A stretch of DNA of 45,829 nucleotides from an uncultured Barnesiella sp. Lineage in GTDB: Bacteria; Bacteroidota; Bacteroidia; Bacteroidales; Barnesiellaceae. Made by a program: the position numbers and the translations under genes. The DNA lies in the NCBI GenBank assembly GCA_944320995.1, contig CALUJQ010000025.1:1-45829 (forward strand), written 5' to 3'. Below the pieces are notes generated by a model, which made no database searches, was not told where the DNA came from, and worked only from the letters and a program-made list of their open reading frames with translations. This document shows, piece after piece, positions 9,109-17,675 of the stretch; positions within the stretch are counted from its first letter, which is position 1; each line of letters starts with the position of its first letter.

Positions 9109-11700
9109 ATGACAACCATAAATAAAATAATCCTTGCTTCTGTACTGCTGTTGGGCAGTACAGGAGCTCTTTATGCCGAGAATATCACATTCAGTGAAAA
9201 TTTCGAGTCCCAAACCTTTCCGCCTGCGGGCTGGGAAGTAAAAGGAACCGAGCTCCCCGATTCGTTGGAAAATCAATCATATTCCCACTGGTCTTTGGAT
9301 TGGAACGACGACAAGGGTTGTTCTGTTGCCGGGTGGGGGTGTGCCGAGGTGATGAGCTATTACAACGAAGGTTCAGCAGGAATCTCGAAAGAGGAGTGGC
9401 TCATTACTCCCGAGATCGAGGTAATCGATGCGGCCTCACTCTCGTTTACCTTTTATTGCGGTTCATCATCTTTTTTCCCTTCGGAGAAAACATACGGCCG
9501 TTTCTTGGTCAAAGTCTCTACCGACGACGGAGCTTCTTGGACCGATTTGTGGGATGTGGCTTCGCAAGAAGATATAGAGAATTCGGGCTTGGTATGGCCG
9601 TGGAATAAAGATGTAATGGGCAATTCGGTAGCGTGGCCGAAATTGACTCCTAATATAAGTTTGCAAGCCTATGCCGGTAAAACGGTGAAAATAGCCTTCT
9701 ATTTCCAGTCGCTTATCGTGCGTGAATATACCCAAGCGACATTGGCTGTCGATGAGATAAAAGTAGGTGAGCAGGAGTTAGACGATACCCCCGCTGTCGA
9801 GGGTACGACTTCTTATGCATTTTCCAATGCCTACATCGGTTACATGGTACAATCCGAACCGATGACACTGCGTAACGTAGGTTATGGCACGTTGACGGTT
9901 TCCGGTATCGAGGGCCTTGACGGTACCGATTTCTCGACTACGCTCAATCCCGAACAAGTGGAGTTGAAACGAGGCGAGGAGGTTTCATATCGCATCAATT
10001 ATATCCCGACGATCGATGGGGCCAAGAGTACGGTAATGAAAATCAATACGAACGGAGGCACGTTGAATGTGAATCTGTCGGGCACCAAAGTCATATTGGA
10101 AGAGGGATTGACCTTGGAAAGTTTTGAGGGCGATGTGTTCCCGCCTGCCGGTTGGTCGCGCAACGAAGGTTGGAAAACCATAACCGGTGTAGCCGCATCG
10201 GGAGTAAAATCGGTGACGGTAGGTGGTATGACCACTTGCGACATCGTTTCGCCCCGTCTCGACCTATCCGACGGAAACGGTAAGGTACGCTTCGATTATA
10301 TCGAGACTACCAGTGAAGAGTTTATCGACGACCCTTTCCTGCCGACCACCTATTTTGTCTGCTATTATAAGAAAGAGACCGACACAGACTGGACCGAGTT
10401 GTGGTGCTCGCTCGACGATAGCAAATACAACGAATGGGTACAGAAAGAGATCGAAATCAAAGATGCCAATGGCAATTTCGTAATCGGCGACGATGTCTAT
10501 CTGCGCTGGACCTATGAATTTGAAATGGGCGACGGTGGTTTCGACAATATGGTGGTGACCGACATCTATTTCGATAATGTCGTATTACCCAAATTGTATG
10601 GTGAAGGTGGCCAGCCGATTGCCGTGAATACTCCTTCGCCGGTAAACGGGGCAAAAGATGTCGATTATGCCCGCCTGACCCTTTCGTGGGAAGCTTCCTT
10701 GTTTGCCGACGGATATGAATTGTCGGTCGGAACCGATGAGGCTAATCCTACCTCGCTTCTCGATGCCGTGCGTTTGGAAGGTAACTCGACAATCTCTTAC
10801 ATGATTCCCGAACTTGCCCCTGCCACGACCTATTACTGGAAAGTCGTGCCTTATAACGCACAAGGCAAAGTCGAGAATGCGGCTACTTGGTCGTTTACCA
10901 CCATGGCCGACCAGTCGATACGCAACTTCCCCTATACCATGGGATTTGAAGAGGGAGCTGTGCCTCCTATGGGGTGGGCAAGCAACCACGAAGGTGACGG
11001 TATTCAGAAATGGAAAGCCAACGATATAGGTCCTTTTACCGGGAAATATTCGGCGTCGGTATGGCATAACTATGCCGGCGAGGTCTCTACGTTGACCACG
11101 CCTGTTATCGCTGTTCCCGAAACAGGCGATATGGTAGCCTCCTTCGTTTGGGGTGGTGCTTTGTGCAATCGTCTTGAAAAAGGATATGAAGACGAGGCCA
11201 TCACCGAATTGTCTATTGACGAGGTTGACGATGCCGAGGGTACGCTCTATCTCGATATTCGGGCGGTTGATGTTGAGGAGTGGACTCCGCTGGCCTATAC
11301 GCAGGATCGCACCAAATGGCGTCACAAATATGTGTCGCTGGCCGACTATGCAGGCAAGAGCGTAAACCTGCGTTGGCGATTTGTGGCTACTGAAAATAGC
11401 GGAGCCTCTTTCGGTGGTTCATTGGACGAGGTATTCGTGGGCGATAAGAAAGACATGCCTGCATCGACTGTCGAAACGATAACTCAAACGGAGCTGTCCA
11501 TTTATCCCAATCCTACGACCGATTATCTCTATTGGAACGGAGAAAACGCTACGGTAAAAGTTTACGATTTGGCCGGTAAATGTGTAAAAACCGTGATTGA
11601 TACAGATTCTGTTTCGTTGGCCGATTTGACAGCCGGGACCTATATCGTAACGGTTGCTACCAGCGATTCGGTTTCTACCGTACGGGTAATAAAACATTAA
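9109..11700 (+). CDS. Secreted choice-of-anchor J protein with T9SS sorting domain, paralogue of the upstream gene
   Basis: 863 residues. A signal peptide covers residues 1 to about 23 (ends ALYAE). A J module (24-205), ASH-like module (215-305), second J (315-470), FN3 (478-580, ends WSFTT), third J (585-770) and T9SS type A domain (about 790-863, LSIYPNPTTDYLYW) follow. This is the same module order as the first 750 residues of its upstream neighbour, with matching phrases such as DTDFST / GTDFSTTLNPEQ and FEGDVFPPAGW. It therefore looks like a tandem duplicate lacking the ASH-J-Ig block before the sorting domain. It starts 9 nt after the preceding stop and is followed by hairpins. Function is unknown; adhesion or glycan/protein binding is inferred from the modules only. 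Confidence 0.88.
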   Translation: MTTINKIILASVLLLGSTGALYAENITFSENFESQTFPPAGWEVKGTELPDSLENQSYSHWSLDWNDDKGCSVAGWGCAEVMSYYNEGSAGISKEEWLITPEIEVIDAASLSFTFYCGSSSFFPSEKTYGRFLVKVSTDDGASWTDLWDVASQEDIENSGLVWPWNKDVMGNSVAWPKLTPNISLQAYAGKTVKIAFYFQSLIVREYTQATLAVDEIKVGEQELDDTPAVEGTTSYAFSNAYIGYMVQSEPMTLRNVGYGTLTVSGIEGLDGTDFSTTLNPEQVELKRGEEVSYRINYIPTIDGAKSTVMKINTNGGTLNVNLSGTKVILEEGLTLESFEGDVFPPAGWSRNEGWKTITGVAASGVKSVTVGGMTTCDIVSPRLDLSDGNGKVRFDYIETTSEEFIDDPFLPTTYFVCYYKKETDTDWTELWCSLDDSKYNEWVQKEIEIKDANGNFVIGDDVYLRWTYEFEMGDGGFDNMVVTDIYFDNVVLPKLYGEGGQPIAVNTPSPVNGAKDVDYARLTLSWEASLFADGYELSVGTDEANPTSLLDAVRLEGNSTISYMIPELAPATTYYWKVVPYNAQGKVENAATWSFTTMADQSIRNFPYTMGFEEGAVPPMGWASNHEGDGIQKWKANDIGPFTGKYSASVWHNYAGEVSTLTTPVIAVPETGDMVASFVWGGALCNRLEKGYEDEAITELSIDEVDDAEGTLYLDIRAVDVEEWTPLAYTQDRTKWRHKYVSLADYAGKSVNLRWRFVATENSGASFGGSLDEVFVGDKKDMPASTVETITQTELSIYPNPTTDYLYWNGENATVKVYDLAGKCVKTVIDTDSVSLADLTAGTYIVTVATSDSVSTVRVIKH

Positions 11701-11707
11701 AAGATGG

Positions 11708-11770
11708 CCCGTTGAACGGGATTTTTAGACGAAGAGGACTCTGTGTAAAGGCGCCCTCTTCGTCCTTTCT
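11708..11770 (+). terminator. Terminator hairpins after the second T9SS protein gene
   Basis: A small hairpin (CCCG/CGGG, 11708-11720) is followed by ATTTTT. A second, stronger stem pairs GACGAAGAGG (11728-11737) with CCTCTTCGTC (11755-11764), followed by a CTTTCT tract. Together they probably separate the first two T9SS genes from the third, although no canonical promoter was found before 11826. Confidence 0.7.
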
Positions 11771-11825
11771 AAAAAAGAAAGAACTCTGTATAAGAGGCTT
11801 CTAACACCAAACCTTTATAGAAAAA

Positions 11826-14411
11826 ATGAAGAAAAAAATCATAAGTCTTAGTATAGCCCTTTTGGGTTTGTGGGGAATGGCTGTTGCCCAACAAACTTGT
11901 ACGCTCACCCTGCAAGTAACAGCGGTTACCGGTGAGGATATGAGCGGGACTCCATTCTATCTGGAACGGATAGAATCGGGTGGGGCTTATAACCGGGTAC
12001 TGGGAGCGAATGGAACCTATGTCGAAAAGAATATATATCCCGGTATCCACTACCTCAGAATCGAGAAAGAGGGATTGAAAACTTACGAAAATACCGCTCT
12101 CGACATACAGCGCGATACGGTACTCAAAATTGAAATGGAGGAACCGGTACGTACTCCCTACAATTTACAGTCGGTTTTGGCGCATGACCCCAAGACCGGG
12201 GTCAATGATGTTTCTCTGGTGTGGAACGAAGAGACCGACTATTTCTTTGATGACTTTGAAGGTTACGAATCGTTTACGTTGAACTTCGCTCCGTGGACCG
12301 GTATCGACAAAGACCAAGCCGAGGCCGCCCAGCTCATGTATGGAGGCTATCCCAATTGCATGTTGAAACAATATGCGACAATTGTCGCTCCCGACGAGGC
12401 CTATGTCTCGGTTACCACCGACGGAGAAGATGTTTATCAAATGTCGTGGTGGTATTATGCTCCGCAGTTGCGGGCATACAGTGGCAAGAAATATATGGGC
12501 TTTATCCGCACGTCGAGCGGAACGACCAATAACGACTGGGCCATTACCCCGCAAATACACATAGGTGTCAACAATGTGGTACGCTTCAAAGCTAAAGCTG
12601 CCGATGCACCTGTCGAAAAATTCAAGGTATGGATTTCGACCAAGGGAACCGACGAGGCCGACTTTGTCCCTTTGACGCAGGGCAATTACGAATCCGTAAC
12701 GTGGGAACAGTGGAAGACGATAGAGTACGACCTCTCGAAATACGAAGGACAAGATGTCTATATTGCCATTCAATATATCACCCAAGCCGGTTGGATGTTG
12801 ATGGTCGATGACGTCTTTGTTGGCTCGGGGAAACTCAATCCATCGGCCATAAAGGCACAACTTCCCAAGTCGCGTCGCATCATGCGCAAAACAGCCGTGG
12901 ACGATGCCCCCCAAAATTATAAGGTTTATCTCGATGGGGACGTGGTAGAATCGGTACAAACCAACTCCTACATATTCAAGAACATTACGGCCGGCACTCA
13001 CACGCTGGGTGTGAAATCGGTGTATAAAGTATCTGAGTCGGAGATGGCAACCACGCAGATCGAGGTCCCCGATGCCTCGGAGTATGCCGATGTGAAAGTC
13101 CGTTTTACAACCAATGCCGGATCGCCCGAAGGTATAGCCGTGAATTATCTTTCGGGAAGTTATCAAGTGACCGATACCATCAAATCGGGATTGTCGCATT
13201 TCTCGTTTTTGCAAAAGGGCGAATACGTCATTAGCGTCAACTCCGACTTGTATGAACCTTTGGATTCGCTTATCAATATCGATAAGGATATGGAGATAGA
13301 TTTGGAACTGATCGAAAAGATAGTAGAACCCTATAATCTCTCGATTGATTTCACCTATCGCGATGCCGATAAAAAGACCGATGCATTGTTTAGCTGGAAT
13401 CAAGATTTCGGTTGGACCGACAGTTTCGAAGAGTACGACGATTTCGCTACACAATTCGGCGAATGGCTTACCGTCGATAAAGATCGCATACGGCACTATG
13501 ACCTCTCGGTGGGTGGGCAAACTGTAACATTCCCGGGATCCGAAGATGGAGAGTCGCCCGTTTTCGTTTTCAACCCCGAAGCTACAACGCCTCCGTGCGA
13601 TGTCGATGCCTATTTGACAACCCTGTGGGGAAAGAAATATATCATGTTCTTTGGCGCACAGGGTACAACCTCCGACGACTGGCTCATCACCCCCAAGCAA
13701 AAGATAAACCAAGGTTATGTATTAGACTTCTATATACACGTCTATCCCGGATTACCGGTTTATCCCGAGACGATCAAGGTATTGGCATCGACCGGAGAAC
13801 AATCCGATTTGGCATCGTTTGTATCGCTTTATGAAGAAACCTTTACCGAAGGAGGGTGGTATGAAGTGACGGTCAACTTGGGCGATTATGTCAACCAAGA
13901 AATCTATTTAGCCTTGAATTACATTTCGAATGACGGCTGGATGCTCAAAGCCGACAACTTCTATGTAGGACCCTCTTCCGAAGCTCCGGCTCCCGAAGTG
14001 GGAAATGCCACTTACGATGTCTATCTGAACGGAGTGCGTAAGGCCGAATCCATCACCGACAACTTCTATACTTTCGAGGCCTTGGACGACGGTTCTTATA
14101 CGGCCGGGGTAAAGGCAAAATACGAGTCGGGCGAAACCGAGATTGTCGAGTATGTATTTACGGCTCAATACAGCGGGATAGAAAGCACGCTTACCCCCGA
14201 CGTAAAAGTGTATAGCCGCGACCAAGCCGTTTGGATAGAGTCGATTTCGGGCAATTCCTTGTCGGCCGCAGTTTACAATGCAGCCGGACAGCCTGTCGCC
14301 ACGGTCGAAACGAACGATGCACTGACACAAATACCCGTTGCCCCCGGTTTCTATCTGGTACAGATTACTACCAAGCAGGGGATAAATACGGTAAAAATGG
14401 TAGTGGAATAA
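11826..14411 (+). CDS. Secreted cleaved-adhesin-type protein with T9SS sorting domain
   Basis: 861 residues. A signal peptide spans residues 1 to about 21 (ends GMAVAQ). A short carboxypeptidase-regulatory-like beta domain (about 25-105) and a cleaved-adhesin/J module (about 135-335, DYFFDDFEGYESFTLNF) follow. Next come a linking beta module with the phrase YKVYLDGDVVESV, a second regulatory-like domain (about 430-495) and a second J module (about 510-720, TDSFEEYDDFATQFGEWLTV). A YDVYLNGVRKAES module and a T9SS type A domain (about 780-861) close the protein. This [reg-J-link] x2 arrangement resembles the haemagglutinin/adhesin regions of gingipain-like proteins, but no protease domain is present. 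It is only distantly related to the two preceding genes. Confidence 0.87.
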   Translation: MKKKIISLSIALLGLWGMAVAQQTCTLTLQVTAVTGEDMSGTPFYLERIESGGAYNRVLGANGTYVEKNIYPGIHYLRIEKEGLKTYENTALDIQRDTVLKIEMEEPVRTPYNLQSVLAHDPKTGVNDVSLVWNEETDYFFDDFEGYESFTLNFAPWTGIDKDQAEAAQLMYGGYPNCMLKQYATIVAPDEAYVSVTTDGEDVYQMSWWYYAPQLRAYSGKKYMGFIRTSSGTTNNDWAITPQIHIGVNNVVRFKAKAADAPVEKFKVWISTKGTDEADFVPLTQGNYESVTWEQWKTIEYDLSKYEGQDVYIAIQYITQAGWMLMVDDVFVGSGKLNPSAIKAQLPKSRRIMRKTAVDDAPQNYKVYLDGDVVESVQTNSYIFKNITAGTHTLGVKSVYKVSESEMATTQIEVPDASEYADVKVRFTTNAGSPEGIAVNYLSGSYQVTDTIKSGLSHFSFLQKGEYVISVNSDLYEPLDSLINIDKDMEIDLELIEKIVEPYNLSIDFTYRDADKKTDALFSWNQDFGWTDSFEEYDDFATQFGEWLTVDKDRIRHYDLSVGGQTVTFPGSEDGESPVFVFNPEATTPPCDVDAYLTTLWGKKYIMFFGAQGTTSDDWLITPKQKINQGYVLDFYIHVYPGLPVYPETIKVLASTGEQSDLASFVSLYEETFTEGGWYEVTVNLGDYVNQEIYLALNYISNDGWMLKADNFYVGPSSEAPAPEVGNATYDVYLNGVRKAESITDNFYTFEALDDGSYTAGVKAKYESGETEIVEYVFTAQYSGIESTLTPDVKVYSRDQAVWIESISGNSLSAAVYNAAGQPVATVETNDALTQIPVAPGFYLVQITTKQGINTVKMVVE

Positions 14412-14433
14412 AATTATCCATATCGGATAGTCG

Positions 14434-14471
14434 AAGGCGTCATGGTCACATGAAGACCATGGCGCCTTTTG
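14434..14471 (+). terminator. Terminator after the third T9SS protein gene
   Basis: A 14-bp stem pairs AAGGCGTCATGGTC (14434-14447) with GACCATGGCGCCTT (14455-14468), one wobble, with a 7-nt loop, ending in TTTTG. Confidence 0.85.
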
Positions 14472-14495
14472 TGTAAATATAAATTTTTTCTTCTC

Positions 14496-14527
14496 TTTGT
14501 TATAAATCGTTTAATTTTGTATCTTTG
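14496..14527 (+). promoter_or_regulatory. Strong Bacteroidetes promoter for the cyclophilin-M16-cas6 operon
   Basis: TTTG (14496-14499), 20 nt, then TATCTTTG (14520-14527): exact matches to both the -33 and -7 consensus at ideal spacing. The leader to the ATG at 14636 is about 100 nt and includes a GATCGGGT-type short repeat of no clear function. Confidence 0.7.
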
Positions 14528-14635
14528 TAAGTATAAACTTCCTAAAAATGAAAAAAGTGACCCGTTTATAGATCGGGTTCAATATTTTTATTATTTGCAT
14601 TGTTTACTGTATTGCCAGTACGAAACGACGATTAT

Positions 14636-15457
14636 ATGAATAAAAAAATTTGTTTTATCTTTTTACTGTTAACAATAATCTGTATGAGTTGTGAATCGAA
14701 AAGCCATAAGGAGACAACAGTCCTTATAGAGACCTCTTTGGGGAATATTAAAGTAAAACTTTACGACGATACACCTGCGCATCGTGATAATTTTGTGAAG
14801 TTGGCCGAGGGAGGATACTATGATGGGACTCTATTCCACCGGGTAATCAACGAGTTTATGATACAGGGCGGCGACGGGACTTCGAAAAACGCGCCGGCCG
14901 GAAAGATGTTGGGAACCGGAGATCCCGGCTATACGATACCCGCCGAGTTTGTTTATCCAAAATATTTCCATAAACGAGGAGCTTTGGCCGCAGCCCGGCA
15001 AGGCGACCAAGTGAACCCCGAAAAAGCCTCGTCGGGGTCGCAATTCTATATCGTTACCGGGAAAGTGCTGAATTCCCAACAACTCGACCAAATGGAGCGT
15101 CAGATGCAGATGCAACAAGAACAATCGGTATTCCAGTCGCTGGCCGCCGGTCACCGGGAAGAGATTCTCGCCATGCGTAAAGCCCGCGATATGCAGGGAT
15201 TGCAACTCTTGCAGGATACATTGATCGCCCAAATGAAAGAGCAGATAAAGAGAGAGGGGAAACGTACCCTCACACAAGCCCAACGCCAAGCCTATACGAC
15301 AATAGGGGGAACACCCCATTTAGATGGTGAATATACTGTATTTGGCGAGGTCGTCGAGGGAATGGACGTGGTGGATAAGATACAACGGGTCGAAACCGGA
15401 GCTGCCGACCGTCCCGTGACCGATGTCAAAATCATCAAGATGAAAGTCGAAAAATAG
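14636..15457 (+). CDS. Cyclophilin-type peptidyl-prolyl isomerase lipoprotein
   Basis: 273 residues from the ATG at 14636. An in-frame ATG at 14600 would place 12 extra residues before the lipoprotein signal and is rejected. The signal MNKKICFIFLLLTIICMSC gives Cys19 as the lipidated residue, so the protein acts in the periplasm or envelope. The cyclophilin core begins at ETSLGNIKVKLYDDTPAHRD. Active-site elements are FHRVINEFMIQGGDG and the later FGEVVEGMDVVDKI. Between them, about residues 145-225, is a Gln/Met/Arg-rich helical insert (for example MERQMQMQQEQ) that interrupts the fold. Cyclophilins catalyse cis-trans isomerisation of prolyl bonds in exported proteins. The stop overlaps the GTG start of the M16 gene by one base, so they are translationally coupled. 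Confidence 0.9.
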   Translation: MNKKICFIFLLLTIICMSCESKSHKETTVLIETSLGNIKVKLYDDTPAHRDNFVKLAEGGYYDGTLFHRVINEFMIQGGDGTSKNAPAGKMLGTGDPGYTIPAEFVYPKYFHKRGALAAARQGDQVNPEKASSGSQFYIVTGKVLNSQQLDQMERQMQMQQEQSVFQSLAAGHREEILAMRKARDMQGLQLLQDTLIAQMKEQIKREGKRTLTQAQRQAYTTIGGTPHLDGEYTVFGEVVEGMDVVDKIQRVETGAADRPVTDVKIIKMKVEK

Positions 15458-16725
15458 TGATACCTTTTCGCCGTCACATATTGTCCAACGGGTTGAGAGT
15501 GTTGCATCATTACGATGCCTCTACCCGAATGACCGCATTGAACGTGCTGTACGATGTCGGGTCGAAAGACGAATCGCCCGAGCGAACCGGATTTGCTCAC
15601 CTGTTTGAACACCTCATGTTCGGAGGCTCTGCCAATATCCCCGATTTCGACACCCCGTTGCAAAAAGCCGGCGGAGAAAACAATGCATGGACCAGCAACG
15701 ATGTAACCAATTATTACACGGTAGTCCCCACGCACAATATCGAAACGGCGTTTTGGTTGGAGTCGGATCGCATGTTGAGCCTCGCTTTCTCGCCCGAGTC
15801 ATTGGCTGTGCAGAAACAGGTTGTTATCGAAGAATTCAAACAGCGCAATTTGAATCAACCCTATGGCGATTCCTATCTGTTGTTGCGACCGATGGCCTAT
15901 CGTGTACACCCATATCGATGGCCCGTTATCGGGAAAAACATTTCGCATATCGCCGATGCTTCATTGGACGAGGTGAAGCAATTTTTCTTCGCACACTACG
16001 CCCCCAACAATGCCATATTGAGCATCTCGGGAAATCTGCCTTTCGACCGGGCCGTGTCGCTTTGTGAAAAATGGTTTGCACCCATACCCCGGCGAGAAAT
16101 ACCCTGTCGTGCGCTGCCGCAGGAACCGGTACAGACCGAGGCGCGCAGAATGACGGTCGAGAGAGATGTGCCGTTAGACGCGATTTTCAAGGTCTATCAC
16201 ATGGCCGACCGCCTGCACCCCGATTATCAAGGTTGCGATGCCCTTTCCGATATATTGGCTTCCGGTCGCTCTTCCCGGCTGTTTTGTCGGTTGGTGATAG
16301 AGAAAAAGTTGTTTACCGAAATCGATTGCTCCATTACCGGCGACATAGACCCGGGATTATTCCTTCTGAAAGGGAAACTCTCGCCCGGAGTCTCGTTGGA
16401 ACAAGGAGAGGAAGCTATCGAAGAAGAGTTGCACCAGATACGGGAAAAAATCTTGGAGAAGAGAGAATTGGACAAAGTGGTGAATCGTTTTGAATCGAAC
16501 GACTTGTTCTCCAATTTGCATTATTTGAACAAGGCGACCAATTTGGCCTATTATGAATTGCTGGGCGATGCCGGGAACATAGATAAAGAGGTAGAACGAT
16601 ATAAGAAACTCACACCGCTCGATTTACAGCGAATTGCAAGAGGCCTGTTCGCCCCCGAAAACAGTTCGACATTGTGGTATAAGTCGGTCCCTGCCACGCA
16701 AGGAGCAATCGCCGGGACCTTTTGA
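15457..16725 (+). CDS. M16-family zinc metallopeptidase
   Basis: 422 residues starting at a GTG that shares one base with the preceding stop (TAGTG). The inverted zinc motif HLFEH lies at residues 48-52 (His48, Glu51, His52), with the third ligand Glu in the later VVIEEFKQR segment (about 125). These are the features of active M16 (insulinase/pitrilysin) subunits. The length matches a single two-domain M16 unit. There is no signal peptide, so it is probably cytoplasmic, or exported by another route. It is middle gene of the cyclophilin-M16-cas6 operon. The substrate is unknown; processing of small peptides is the family-level expectation. Confidence 0.9.
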   Translation: MIPFRRHILSNGLRVLHHYDASTRMTALNVLYDVGSKDESPERTGFAHLFEHLMFGGSANIPDFDTPLQKAGGENNAWTSNDVTNYYTVVPTHNIETAFWLESDRMLSLAFSPESLAVQKQVVIEEFKQRNLNQPYGDSYLLLRPMAYRVHPYRWPVIGKNISHIADASLDEVKQFFFAHYAPNNAILSISGNLPFDRAVSLCEKWFAPIPRREIPCRALPQEPVQTEARRMTVERDVPLDAIFKVYHMADRLHPDYQGCDALSDILASGRSSRLFCRLVIEKKLFTEIDCSITGDIDPGLFLLKGKLSPGVSLEQGEEAIEEELHQIREKILEKRELDKVVNRFESNDLFSNLHYLNKATNLAYYELLGDAGNIDKEVERYKKLTPLDLQRIARGLFAPENSSTLWYKSVPATQGAIAGTF

Positions 16726-16750
16726 TAAATGATATAGAATAGTATTGGTT

Positions 16751-17578
16751 ATGCGTTTTAAGTTAATCTTGTCGGTTAAAGCAGAAAGTTTTGGTAACGT
16801 CTTACCCGTGAGTTACCAATACGAATTGTCGGCAGCAGTTTACCGCCGTTTCCGGGAAAACATGGATTCCTATTTGTCTTGGCTTTCGAGCAACGGGTTC
16901 GCTCCGGTCGATGATTGTCGCAATCGGCTCTTTTCATTCTCCAATCTGTATATCCCTCGCATAAGAGTAGAAAATGACAGGCTGCATATTTTGGTAAAGA
17001 AGGTACAGATGTGGATCTCTTTTTTACCGGTAAGAGGGACTCGGGAGTTTGTCGAAAAACTATTTTTGGGGGCGACATTCGTGTTGGGCGATAGGCGCAG
17101 CCGCGTAGAACTGGCCGTCGATGAGATTGTCGATTGTCCCGTCCCCGAGTTTGGGAGAGAAGCCGAATACTTGGCTTTGTCGCCGATAGTTTTTATGGTC
17201 GCCCGTTCCAATCGTAGCATGGAATACATAGGTCCCGATAATCCCGACTATGCAACTTGTTTTTATCGCGCGATATTGGGAAAGTATGAAAAAATATTCG
17301 GGCGACCATTCGAGGGCGATACCGATTTTTCGTTTCAATTGCTGTCCGAGCCCAAGAGAAAAGGCATCTTCATGATGCGGTTTACCCCCGAAGAGTCGAA
17401 AGTAATAGGATATATGTATAAATTCAGGCTATCGATGGAGCCGATTCTTCACCAAATTATGTACGAAACAGGTGTTGGAGAGAAAATAAACTTAGGATTC
17501 GGCTGTGTAGAAATCTTGCGGCAAGAAACCCAACAAAACGATAAAAATGAGATAACCCTCGGAAAAGACGAGACATAG
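16751..17578 (+). CDS. cas6: Stand-alone CRISPR-associated endoribonuclease Cas6
   Basis: 275 residues from the ATG at 16751; a TTG two codons earlier is rejected. The Cas6 RAMP signature is clear. The N-terminus is MRFKLILSVKA, followed by NVLPVSYQYELSAAVYR (about 16-32) and the RLFSFSNLYI strand. The C-terminal glycine-rich loop GVGEKINLGFGCVEI is near 240-255. Cas6 normally cuts CRISPR precursor RNA in repeats. No array and no other cas gene is present; the gene lies 25 nt after an M16 peptidase and appears to be in its operon. By my hand alignment with Pyrococcus Cas6, the Tyr31 position is kept (Tyr31) but the general-base His position is Ser46 (WLSSNGF). Some Cas6 enzymes lack this His, so inactivity is not proven. 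Codon use matches the neighbours. Confidence 0.85.
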   Translation: MRFKLILSVKAESFGNVLPVSYQYELSAAVYRRFRENMDSYLSWLSSNGFAPVDDCRNRLFSFSNLYIPRIRVENDRLHILVKKVQMWISFLPVRGTREFVEKLFLGATFVLGDRRSRVELAVDEIVDCPVPEFGREAEYLALSPIVFMVARSNRSMEYIGPDNPDYATCFYRAILGKYEKIFGRPFEGDTDFSFQLLSEPKRKGIFMMRFTPEESKVIGYMYKFRLSMEPILHQIMYETGVGEKINLGFGCVEILRQETQQNDKNEITLGKDET

Positions 17579-17596
17579 ATGAAAATAATGTGATTT

Positions 17597-17631
17597 TTTG
17601 TATGAAATGACAAAAAATTTTTTTTAATTTG
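17597..17631 (+). promoter_or_regulatory. Candidate promoter for the DUF349 gene
   Basis: TTTG (17597-17600), 23 nt, then TTAATTTG (17624-17631) followed by TAT. It has one mismatch to the -7 consensus and slightly long spacing. It shares the TTAATTTGTAT string with the promoter before 4744. Confidence 0.4.
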
Positions 17632-17675
17632 TATAGACAATAAAGATTTTATTCTTCATAAAAATAAATTATACT

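Noticed and set aside
12165..13712. Minus-strand 515-codon open frame inside the third T9SS gene
   Set aside because: It is antisense to a well-supported gene, with no promoter or family features.
17579..17675. A CRISPR array next to cas6
   Set aside because: No direct repeats with unique spacers are seen here or in any other intergenic region; the gap is an AT-rich promoter region.
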